NCBI GenBank assembly: GCA_020851565.1
Contig: JADZCN010000044.1
Location: forward strand, 1-51,113
Reading direction: 5' to 3'
Source: Acidobacteriota bacterium
GTDB lineage: Bacteria > Acidobacteriota > Vicinamibacteria > Vicinamibacterales > UBA2999
Length of the DNA stretch: 51,113 bases
The notes beneath the pieces are model-generated. The model had not been told where the DNA came from, searched no databases, and saw only the letters and a list, made by a program, of their open reading frames with translations. Positions 28,854-35,584 of the stretch are shown one piece after another (position 1 is the stretch's first letter; every line of letters begins with the position of its first letter). A program made the translations under genes and the position numbers.

Positions 28854-29606
28854 TCAGTCTGCGGCGATGACCAGGGCCGTGGCGTTGTCGGAGGTGAGGC
28901 GGGCCAGGGCCGTCTGCACCAGGGCTTCGGCCACGTGATCAGGAGGCCCGCCGGCCCGCATCACGGTGGCAATGGCGGTGTTGTCGAGCCACCCATGGAT
29001 GCCGTCGCTGCAGAGCAGCAGGCGATCCCCGGGGAGCAGCCTCTCCTCGCGGGCTGTGGGCCGGACGTCCTCCCGGGTCCCGACCACACTCGTGAGCACA
29101 TGTTTCATCGGGTGCGTCGAGTCGGCACGATCCGCATCCTGCACCCCCATCACGGCGGAGAGCCAGGTATCGTCGCTGGTGAGCTGCACGAGCTCGCCGT
29201 TCCGCCAGCGGTAGATCCGGCTGTCGCCGACACCCACCATCACCGCGCGGTCGCCGTTGACCAGCACGGCCACCACCGTGGTTCCCATGCCCTCGAGCGC
29301 GGCATGGGTGCAGCCCTCCTGGTACACGCGGCGATTGGCCAGGCGGACCGCGGTCAGCAGCCGGTTCGCGTCCACGGAGTACGCCGGCTCGAAGGCGAAC
29401 GGCCACGTGAAATCGCTGGTCTCGGCGGTTTCGGCGATGAACTCGCGGATGGCCTGGATGGCCAGGTGGGAGGCCACCTCCCCGGCGTTGTGGCCACCCA
29501 TGCCGTCGGCCACGACGAACAGGCCGAGGTCCAGGTCCCATTCGATCCAATCCTGGTTGAGGGCGCGCGGCCCGGTGTCGGTCCGGCCGCCAGCGGTGAC
29601 AGTCAT
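28854..29606 (-). CDS. PP2C-family serine/threonine protein phosphatase
   Basis: The 250-residue cytoplasmic phosphatase removes phosphate from Ser/Thr residues using two metal ions. Motifs in order are GPRALNQDWIEWD, the metal-binding VVADGMGGHNAGEVAS (about residues 32-47), GMGTTVVAVLVNGDRAVMVGVGDSRIYRWRNGELVQLTSDDTW, and LLLCSDGIHGWLD. The C-terminal metal site is DNATALVI. The length matches the stand-alone PrpC/PstP-catalytic type. No kinase gene is adjacent. It diverges from the sigma-54 regulator, with 47 nt between the start codons, so the pair may share regulation. Starts upstream of the TATAAT at 29624-29619 were rejected. Confidence 0.94.
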   Translation of the reverse strand: MTVTAGGRTDTGPRALNQDWIEWDLDLGLFVVADGMGGHNAGEVASHLAIQAIREFIAETAETSDFTWPFAFEPAYSVDANRLLTAVRLANRRVYQEGCTHAALEGMGTTVVAVLVNGDRAVMVGVGDSRIYRWRNGELVQLTSDDTWLSAVMGVQDADRADSTHPMKHVLTSVVGTREDVRPTAREERLLPGDRLLLCSDGIHGWLDNTAIATVMRAGGPPDHVAEALVQTALARLTSDNATALVIAAD

Positions 29607-29618
29607 GAAGGTTCGGGG

Positions 29619-29646
29619 ATTATACGAGATGGATACTTGGTATACT
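29619..29646. promoter_or_regulatory. Divergent promoter region of PP2C and sigma-54 regulator genes
   Basis: The minus strand has TATAAT (29624-29619) 12 nt before the phosphatase ATG. The plus strand has TGG-TATACT (29638-29646) 7 nt before the regulator GTG, which implies a leaderless or near-leaderless transcript. TGGATACT (29630-29637) lies between them and recurs after the regulator gene. Confidence 0.5.
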
Positions 29647-29653
29647 CGCCGGC

Positions 29654-32599
29654 GTGCTGACCCCGGCCCTGCAGCCCGTGATGGCCCGAGCGGCAGCCGC
29701 GGTGGAGCGCGGCCACGCGGCGGCGGCCGTGGACCAGCTGGCCCCCCTGCTCCGCAGTTCGGCCTCACTGACACTGGCCGACGAGCTGGCCATCCGATCG
29801 GCGCTGGCCGAGGCATACTTGCTCCTGGGCGACCTCGCCCAGGCCAGCACCGCGGTCGGCCGTTCGCCAGACACGATTCGCGAGCCCATTCCGCCGGTCA
29901 TTCTCTCAAATCTCTGGCGTGCGCACGGCCGCGTGGCATTCGCGCGCGGAGAACAGTCGCGCGCCATCGCCCTGCACAGCCGGGCGCTCAAGCAGGCCGA
30001 GAGCGCACACGATTCCCGCGCGATTGGCCTGGCGCATTTCTGCCTCGGGCAGTGTTATCGGCAGGTCGGCGACATGTCGATCGTCCGTGAGCACATCGCC
30101 GAGGCGGCCGCGGCGCTGCACGCCGCCGGCGACCGCCGCTTCCTCGCGCAGGTGCACTCGCTTTCCGCCACCATGCTCGCCCAGACGGGCCGCTACGACG
30201 AAGCCGCCTCCGCCCTGCGGCAGGCCGAGCGCCTGGCCACCACGCTCCAGGCCGATGACGTGCTGGCGACCGTGTACGGGAACCAGGCCAACGTGGCGCT
30301 GATTCGCCATCGCTACGAGCAGGCCCAGGCGCTGGCCGAGCGGGCCGTGGCGCTGCACGAGGGCCTGGGCCAGGGCCCGGGGCTGTCGGTGTCGCTGGCC
30401 ACCCTGGGACAGATCTACGTGCGGCTCGGCAACCTGGAGCGCGCCGACGCGGTGCTGCACCGCGCCCTGGACGTCCGCTGCGCCGTTCAGTTCCACGAGA
30501 CGACAGGGGCGGTCTACGACACGCTGGCCCAGATGTCGCTGATGCGCGGCGATTACGAGAACGCGGCCGAGTACCTGCGCCGCGCGGCCGAGGCCTTTGG
30601 CGCCTACGGCCGCCACACGAGCCGTTGGTACGAGTGGTCGCTGCGCGTCATCACGGCGCGCCTCGCAACGCGGCGCGGGAACCCGGACGAGGCGCTGGCC
30701 ATCGCCGACGAGATTGCGCGGTCCCCGGCGGCACCCCCGGCGGAAGCCATCGAAGCCGAGTTGATTGCCGCCGAGGCGCTGCTCTCCGCCGATCGCATCG
30801 ACGAGGCCGAGCACCGCCTCACCCAGGTGGAGGGACGGCTGGATCCGCGGACCACGCCCGGTGCGTGGGGCGAGTTCCTGCGCCTGCGCGGCGGGCTGCG
30901 CGCGCGCCAGTCGCGCGCCACCGAGGCGTACCACGACATCGCGCAGAGCTCCAGCGTCTTCGAGCTCGTCGGAGAACGCTACCAGGCCGCGGTCAGCCAG
31001 CTCGCGCTGGCCCGGCTGGCCGGCAAGGCCGGAGCCAAGTCCACCTCCGAGCGCCACTATCACTACGCGGCACAGGTGTTCCAGTCGCTCGGCGCGACCC
31101 GCGACCTGGACGAGGTGCGGGCGGCGATGAACGAGGCACCCACACCGGGCACCGGGGAATACGTCGGCTCCCCGGCCGATGCGGACGATGCACTCGTGAA
31201 GCGGCTGGTGGATGCGGCCGTGCTCCCCGACCTTCTGGCGCGGGAGCTCGCGGCCGCCATGCTCGAGGCCGTGGGCGCGGACCTCGCCGCGGTGTTCGCC
31301 CAGCTGCCGGGTGGCGACGTGCGCGTCATCGCCTTTGCCGGCACCGACGCCGAAGGGGCCCGCAGCGTGGCCCGGCTCGCAGTCCAGGGCGCCGCCTACG
31401 GCACCGGCGCGCTCATCGTGGAGCCCGTGGGCACCGAGCCGGACGGCCCGAGGTTCGTGGTGATTGGATCGTCGAGCCCGGTCGGCCATCCGGCCATGCG
31501 CCGCGTCCGGATGATGGCCGCGGTGGCGCGGCAGGGGTTCGACCTCTGCGGGGCGAGAGAACATGGTGCGCCGGCCGTGGACCAGGCGGTGGAGCGGCCT
31601 CTCGAGCCGCTGCTCCCGGGCTTCGTGTGCGCCAGCGCGCCCATGCACCGCGTCGTGGACCAGATCCAGCGCCTGCAGGGTAACGACCTCACGGTGCTCA
31701 TCACGGGCGAGAGCGGAACGGGCAAGGAACTGATCGCGCGGGCCATACACGTCGGGTCGCCCCGGAGCGCCGCCACGTTCCTCCCCTACAACTGCACGAC
31801 GACCACGCGCGAGCTGGCCGACAGCCAGTTGTTCGGGCACCGCCGTGGGTCGTTCACCGGCGCCGTGTCCGATCAGCCGGGCCTGGTGCGCACGGCCGCG
31901 GGCGGCACGCTGTTCCTCGACGAAGTGGGCGACCTGCCGCTGGATGTCCAGCCCAAGCTGCTGCGCTTCCTGGAGCAGGGCGAGATCATGCCCGTCGGCG
32001 AGACACGCCCGCAGCGCGTGGACGTGCGCGTCATCGCCGCCACCAACGCCGATCTCGAGCAACGCGTGGCGGAGGGCAAGTTCCGCGAGGACCTCTACTA
32101 CCGGCTCAGCGTCATTCGTATCCACGTCCCCCCCTTGCGGCAGCGGCGTGAGGAGATCCCGCATCTCAGCACCTACTTCCTCCGCGAGGCCTCCGAGCGC
32201 CTCGGCAAACCCGACGTGCAGCTGAGCTCCGACGTCCTGGACCTGTTCGCACAGTACTGGTGGCCGGGCAACGTCCGGCAGCTGCGCAACGAGATTCAGC
32301 GCGCCGTGGCCATGGCTCCCCCGGGCGGGCTCATCGGCCCGGAGCACCTGTCCGCCGATATCACCGCGGCGCCGGCCACTCGCCCTGACGTCAAGGGAGC
32401 CGGCCGTATCACGCTCCGGGGCGGCCAGACGCTGGCCTCGGTCGTGGACGACCTCGAACGGGAACTGATTCGCGACACCCTCTCACGGCACCGGGGCAAC
32501 ATCTCCGAGTCGGCGCGCGCCCTCGGCTTGACGCGGCGTGGACTTTACCTCAAGCTCAGGCGTCTCGGGATCGAAGGCGGACAGGAAGCGGTAAGCTAG
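29654..32599 (+). CDS. Sigma-54-dependent transcriptional activator with N-terminal TPR sensor region
   Basis: The 981-residue regulator combines three parts. Residues about 1-500 are tetratricopeptide-like helical repeats (for example GRYDEAASALRQAERLA, NLERADAVLHRALDV, DYENAAEYLRRAAEAFG). Residues about 510-650 form a GAF-like or unclassified linker. The sigma-54 AAA+ domain follows (GESGTGKELIARAIH near residue 685, GGTLFLDEVGDLPLDVQPKLLRFL, WWPGNVRQLRNEI), and a Fis-type helix-turn-helix ends it (HRGNISESARALGLTRRGLYLKLRRLGI). The sigma-54 contact loop reads GSFTGA instead of GAFTGA. There is no phospho-receiver domain, so activation probably comes through protein contact at the TPR region. 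The start is GTG at 29654. A later ATG at 29681 is possible. Targets unknown. Confidence 0.92.
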   Translation: MLTPALQPVMARAAAAVERGHAAAAVDQLAPLLRSSASLTLADELAIRSALAEAYLLLGDLAQASTAVGRSPDTIREPIPPVILSNLWRAHGRVAFARGEQSRAIALHSRALKQAESAHDSRAIGLAHFCLGQCYRQVGDMSIVREHIAEAAAALHAAGDRRFLAQVHSLSATMLAQTGRYDEAASALRQAERLATTLQADDVLATVYGNQANVALIRHRYEQAQALAERAVALHEGLGQGPGLSVSLATLGQIYVRLGNLERADAVLHRALDVRCAVQFHETTGAVYDTLAQMSLMRGDYENAAEYLRRAAEAFGAYGRHTSRWYEWSLRVITARLATRRGNPDEALAIADEIARSPAAPPAEAIEAELIAAEALLSADRIDEAEHRLTQVEGRLDPRTTPGAWGEFLRLRGGLRARQSRATEAYHDIAQSSSVFELVGERYQAAVSQLALARLAGKAGAKSTSERHYHYAAQVFQSLGATRDLDEVRAAMNEAPTPGTGEYVGSPADADDALVKRLVDAAVLPDLLARELAAAMLEAVGADLAAVFAQLPGGDVRVIAFAGTDAEGARSVARLAVQGAAYGTGALIVEPVGTEPDGPRFVVIGSSSPVGHPAMRRVRMMAAVARQGFDLCGAREHGAPAVDQAVERPLEPLLPGFVCASAPMHRVVDQIQRLQGNDLTVLITGESGTGKELIARAIHVGSPRSAATFLPYNCTTTTRELADSQLFGHRRGSFTGAVSDQPGLVRTAAGGTLFLDEVGDLPLDVQPKLLRFLEQGEIMPVGETRPQRVDVRVIAATNADLEQRVAEGKFREDLYYRLSVIRIHVPPLRQRREEIPHLSTYFLREASERLGKPDVQLSSDVLDLFAQYWWPGNVRQLRNEIQRAVAMAPPGGLIGPEHLSADITAAPATRPDVKGAGRITLRGGQTLASVVDDLERELIRDTLSRHRGNISESARALGLTRRGLYLKLRRLGIEGGQEAVS

Positions 32600-32661
32600 T
32601 ATCCAATTTCAGGCATATGTGGATACACACTATCCACTGCAACGCAAATTTGCAGTATCCA
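32598..32661. promoter_or_regulatory. Cluster of TGGATA sites and palindrome after the regulator gene
   Basis: AGTATCCA occurs at 32598-32605 and 32654-32661, the exact reverse complement of TGGATACT at 29630-29637. Between them GTGGATA (32619-32625) and TATCCAC (32631-32637) form a perfect 7-bp inverted repeat with a 5-nt spacer, and GCAAATTTGC (32644-32653) is a perfect palindrome. The stretch is much more A+T-rich than its surroundings. It may be an operator of the upstream regulator or a regulatory site for the PilZ gene. No standard sigma-54 promoter was found. Confidence 0.45.
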
Positions 32662-32814
32662 TTAAGGCCTTTAGAGTCATTTTATTCACGTCAATAGGCG
32701 CTCACTGCACAGCTTAGCGCGTTGCACACAAAAACGGCCTGGAACTTGGAAAGAGTGCAAGCGTTGCTTTTCCTTGTTCGACCACGTGTGAACCGCAAAA
32801 CCCTGGAGCGCCCC

Positions 32815-33198
32815 GTGATCAACACCATCCTTGCCCGGAGCCAGCGACCCGCCCCGTGCCCGAGCGCCAGCCTCGCCGTCCCGGCGCGCCTGACGTGGAA
32901 GGACGCCGGCGGCGCCGTTCGATTCACCTCGGTCCGCACCCGCGAGGTCAGCGAGGCTGGTGTCGTGGTCGAATGCGATGCGTCGGTGGCCCTGCCGCTC
33001 TACCGCCTCGTGCATGTGCAGGTCGAGAAGACCGCCCGCGACGTGAGCGGGCTGCCGCAGCAGCTGCGCGACGGGCGCGTGCTGTCGGCGGTCTGGCAAG
33101 TGGCCCCCTGCAAGCCGTCCACGGGAACGCCGGCGGGTTACGCGCTGCGCTTCATGACCGAGCCGATGTCCCGCGCCGAAGCGCGCCGGGCGTCCTAG
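32815..33198 (+). CDS. PilZ-domain-like protein
   Basis: A 127-residue protein with the pattern of a small PilZ domain, a fold that often binds cyclic-di-GMP. The core is PARLTWKDAGGAVRFTSVRTREVSEAGVVVECDASVALPLYRLVHVQVE. Here TREVSEAGVVVEC matches the D/NxSxxG region, but the upstream RxxxR motif is not clear, so ligand binding is doubtful. The GTG at 32815 was chosen because GGAG lies 7 nt upstream. Other in-frame starts exist further up (32788, 32722). The stop shares the palindrome CTAG with the stop of the convergent metallo-hydrolase gene. It follows the A+T-rich region behind the sigma-54 regulator. Confidence 0.65.
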   Translation: MINTILARSQRPAPCPSASLAVPARLTWKDAGGAVRFTSVRTREVSEAGVVVECDASVALPLYRLVHVQVEKTARDVSGLPQQLRDGRVLSAVWQVAPCKPSTGTPAGYALRFMTEPMSRAEARRAS

Positions 33199-34091
33199 GC
33201 TGCCGGCGCTTTCTTGCGCCAGTAGCGGGCGAGGCCGGCCCAGATTTGCTCGAACGGCGCCGCCAGTTCGAGCGCCACGGCCTCGCGCTCCGACAGCACC
33301 TGCCGCGCCTCGGCGCGCATGTGCGCGACAAAGACCGCCGCTCGCGCTTCGTCCGTGTCCCCCACGGCGAGCGAGCGGGCCACGGCGTCTGCCGTGCGGG
33401 TCAGCACTTCACGATAGTGCGCCAGGTGCGCGCGGGCCGCGCCAGCGGGCCCGAAGTGTGTGAGGAAGAGGGCCGCGGGCTGCCAGGCTTCGATGTGGCC
33501 GAGGCTGGCCTGCCACAGTTCCACGTCGATATCCGGCGGGGGCGTGGCGGCAATGGTGTAGTCCCCCGCCGTCCGGATGCCGCACGTATCGCCGACGTAG
33601 GCGGTGCCGTCCGATTCATCCAGGTAGCTGACGTGATGGACTGCGTGTCCCGGCGTGTAGGCCACGCGTACGGGCCGCCCGGCCACGTCGAGCCGCTCCC
33701 CACCGACGAGGGCGGTCACCCGATCCGCAGGCGCCGCGTCGAACCGGCCCCAGAGCACGTCCATTCGGTCGCCGTACAGCCGCGTGGCGCTCGCCAACAG
33801 CTTCGAGGGATCCACCAGGTGCGGCGCCCCACGCTCATGAACGAACGCGCGGGCTGCGGGCACGCGGGCGAGGATGGTGCCCGTCGCGCCCGCGTGATCC
33901 AGGTGGATATGCGTCAGCAGAATCGTCCGGACGTCGGCCAACGCGCCGCCGATGCCGGCCAGTCCGGCCTCGAGGGCCGGGAGGCACGAGGTCGGCCCGG
34001 GATCCACGATCACCAGGCCTCGAGGTCCACCCATGACCGCCGAGGCGATGACGCCCTCGCGGCCCTGGAAGCGCAGGTCGATCAGTTCCAT
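33195..34091 (-). CDS. MBL-fold metallo-hydrolase
   Basis: The 298-residue protein has the metallo-beta-lactamase fold with the zinc motif THIHLDHAG (His61, His63, Asp65, His66), a further histidine in YTPGHAVHHVSY and an acidic ligand in AYVGDTCGIR. The N-terminus (GLVIVDPGPTSCLPALEAGLAGIG) is the usual first strand pair. A C-terminal helical region of about 80 residues (from HFGPAGAARAHLAHYREVL) resembles the extension of glyoxalase-II-like or SoxH-like hydrolases. There is no signal peptide. The substrate cannot be stated. A cysteine dioxygenase gene lies 99 nt upstream on the same strand, so a role in thiol or persulfide metabolism is possible but only inferred from position. Confidence 0.88.
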   Translation of the reverse strand: MELIDLRFQGREGVIASAVMGGPRGLVIVDPGPTSCLPALEAGLAGIGGALADVRTILLTHIHLDHAGATGTILARVPAARAFVHERGAPHLVDPSKLLASATRLYGDRMDVLWGRFDAAPADRVTALVGGERLDVAGRPVRVAYTPGHAVHHVSYLDESDGTAYVGDTCGIRTAGDYTIAATPPPDIDVELWQASLGHIEAWQPAALFLTHFGPAGAARAHLAHYREVLTRTADAVARSLAVGDTDEARAAVFVAHMRAEARQVLSEREAVALELAAPFEQIWAGLARYWRKKAPAA

Positions 34092-34190
34092 AACGTCATG
34101 TCGGGAGTCGGGAACCGGGAGTCGAGAACGGGCTGCCGAGCGACCGAGGACGTCACCCCGGGAAGCCGCGTCAAACGGGGCCCGCGGAAA

Positions 34191-34751
34191 TCAGTCGTGG
34201 TAGCTCAGCGCGCGCACCTGCGCGGTGTAGCGGCCGTCGGGTTGCGGCATGAATACCCTGCATTCGCACAAATCGCCGCCATAGACGTGCAGCGTGAGCG
34301 AGGGCCGGTCCGAGAGGGCGTTGACGATGACGTGGTAGTCGGTGGGCGGTATCAGCCTGCCCGCCGTGCCGACGCCGGCCAGCAGGGTGTCCCGCTCGGC
34401 CACGGCATACTGCCCGCCGCCGACAGGCGCCACATCGTACTGCGTGACGGCGATCTGCCCTTCCACCACGCCCTCCACACACCAGAGGCCGCCGTGATCG
34501 TGCACGGGCGTCCCCTGACCCGGGCCCCACGTCATGACAATGGCCGTATAGCGCCCGGCGGGGTCGCGGTGCAGCAGGCGTCGCGCGTAGGTGTCGGGGC
34601 GTGCCCGCCGGAAGTGGTCCGGCAGGGCCACGGCGCCGCGCGCCAGCAGCTGCTCGAGATCGGCCTTCACCAGCGCGGTGATGGCGTCGAACGAACCCGC
34701 CTCGACCGAGCGGTCCAGGCGCGCGATGAGCTCCGGACAGGAGACGTCCAT
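34191..34751 (-). CDS. Cysteine dioxygenase (type I, cupin)
   Basis: The 186-residue cupin enzyme adds O2 to cysteine to give cysteine sulfinate, or acts on a related thiol. The iron ligands are seen as His84 and His86 in TPVHDHGGLWC and His140 in PPTDYHVIVN. Cys91 stands five residues after His86, and a Tyr is at 157 in LTLHVYGGDL. These are the positions of the mammalian Cys-Tyr crosslink pair, whereas many bacterial homologues have Gly at the Cys site. The length (186) fits the family (about 180-200). It lies upstream of the metallo-hydrolase gene and behind the G-rich repeat array at 34.8-34.95 kb. Confidence 0.9.
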   Translation of the reverse strand: MDVSCPELIARLDRSVEAGSFDAITALVKADLEQLLARGAVALPDHFRRARPDTYARRLLHRDPAGRYTAIVMTWGPGQGTPVHDHGGLWCVEGVVEGQIAVTQYDVAPVGGGQYAVAERDTLLAGVGTAGRLIPPTDYHVIVNALSDRPSLTLHVYGGDLCECRVFMPQPDGRYTAQVRALSYHD

Positions 34752-34790
34752 GCCCGCTAGCCTACCGCTTCACGTTCGCGGGGGACAACA

Positions 34791-34952
34791 GGGGCTTGGG
34801 GCTTGGGGTCTTGAGGTCTTGAGGTCTTGGGGTCTTGAGGTCTTGAGGTCTTGGGGTCTTGAGGTCTTGGGGTCTTGAGGGCTTGGGGTCTTGGGGGCTT
34901 GGGGGCTTGGGGGCTTGGGGGCTTGGGGTCTTGGGGGCTTGGGGGCTTGGGG
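34791..34952. repeat. G-rich 8-bp tandem array 1 (CTTGGGGT / CTTGAGGT / CTTGGGGG)
   Basis: About 20 head-to-tail copies of an 8-bp unit CTTG[A/G]GG[T/G] fill the gap between the acetyltransferase stop (34953) and the cysteine dioxygenase start. The plus strand carries many runs of four or five G separated by CTT or TCTT, so it could form G-quadruplexes. The minus strand, which is transcribed from the acetyltransferase gene, would be C-rich. The same unit makes array 2 at 40.45 kb. The period is not a multiple of three and no gene lies in it. Confidence 0.9.
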
Positions 34953-35477
34953 TCAGCGATAGCGCGCGTAAAGGTACTGGTCGACGATGACACCGTCCTT
35001 GATGGCACTGCGGTGCAGATGGCCCTCGCGCACGTAGCCGGCCTTTTCGAGCACGCGGATGGACGCCGCGTTGCCGGCGAACGGCACCGCGAAGATGCGC
35101 GAGAGATCGAATAGGCGGAATGCGCGCGCGGTGACCGCGTCGAGCGCCGCTGTCGCGATGCCGCGGCCCCAGAAAGGCTCCCCCAGCCAGTAGCCGACCT
35201 CCGCCGATTCGCGCTCGACGTCCTGACCCACCTCCAGGCCGATGCCGCCGACCCCACGGCCTTCCACCGATATGGCCCAGACGGTAGGGGTTTGCTGCCG
35301 GGCGAGCCAGCTGAGGAAGCCGCGGCCGTGCGCGGGCTCGTACGGATGGGGAAACCGGTCGCGAAGCTGGCGCGCCACGTTGGGGTTGTTGGCGTGTTGC
35401 ACCAGTGAAGGCAGGTCGTCGGGCGCCCAGGGCCGCACGAGGGCTCCGGCGACTGGCAGCGCCCACGGCAACCCCAT
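34953..35477 (-). CDS. GNAT-family N-acetyltransferase (RimJ/RimL-like)
   Basis: A 174-residue acetyltransferase. GNAT marks are the strand/loop VWAISVEGRGVGGIGLEVGQDVERESAEVGYWLGEPFWGRGIATAALDAVTARAF, with the acetyl-CoA loop WGRGIA, and the C-terminal IFAVPFAGNAASIRVLEKAGYVREGHLHRSAIKDGVIVDQYLYA. This layout is typical of proteins that modify ribosomal protein N-termini, antibiotics or small amines. The exact substrate is unknown. The ATG at 35477 (MGLPWALP) has GAAGAG just upstream. A longer in-frame start at 35540 would add 21 low-complexity residues. The stop codon abuts the G-rich tandem array, so the repeat begins at the first base after the gene. Confidence 0.88.
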   Translation of the reverse strand: MGLPWALPVAGALVRPWAPDDLPSLVQHANNPNVARQLRDRFPHPYEPAHGRGFLSWLARQQTPTVWAISVEGRGVGGIGLEVGQDVERESAEVGYWLGEPFWGRGIATAALDAVTARAFRLFDLSRIFAVPFAGNAASIRVLEKAGYVREGHLHRSAIKDGVIVDQYLYARYR

Positions 35478-35571
35478 CTCTTCGGCCCTCACGCGGCTCG
35501 TCCCTCCGCCCGCGTACGGCAGCTGTGCGGGCGGGGGCATTCTATCGCGGTGCCCCCGCAGGGGCCGCGGA

Positions 35572-35577
35572 TAGAAT
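35572..35577 (+). promoter_or_regulatory. TAGAAT -10 element, M13 peptidase gene
   Basis: TAGAAT ends 7 nt before the ATG at 35585, so transcription would start at or next to the start codon (leaderless). No -35 box of normal type was seen. Confidence 0.4.
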
Positions 35578-35584
35578 CCCCATC

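Noticed and set aside
29906..32347. Long minus-strand frame opposite the sigma-54 regulator
   Set aside because: No conserved motifs, extreme His/Arg/Gly content; the plus-strand frame is a clear AAA+ regulator.
32600..32814. Sigma-54 promoter for the PilZ gene
   Set aside because: No GG-N10-GC pair with the usual surrounding consensus could be found in this stretch.
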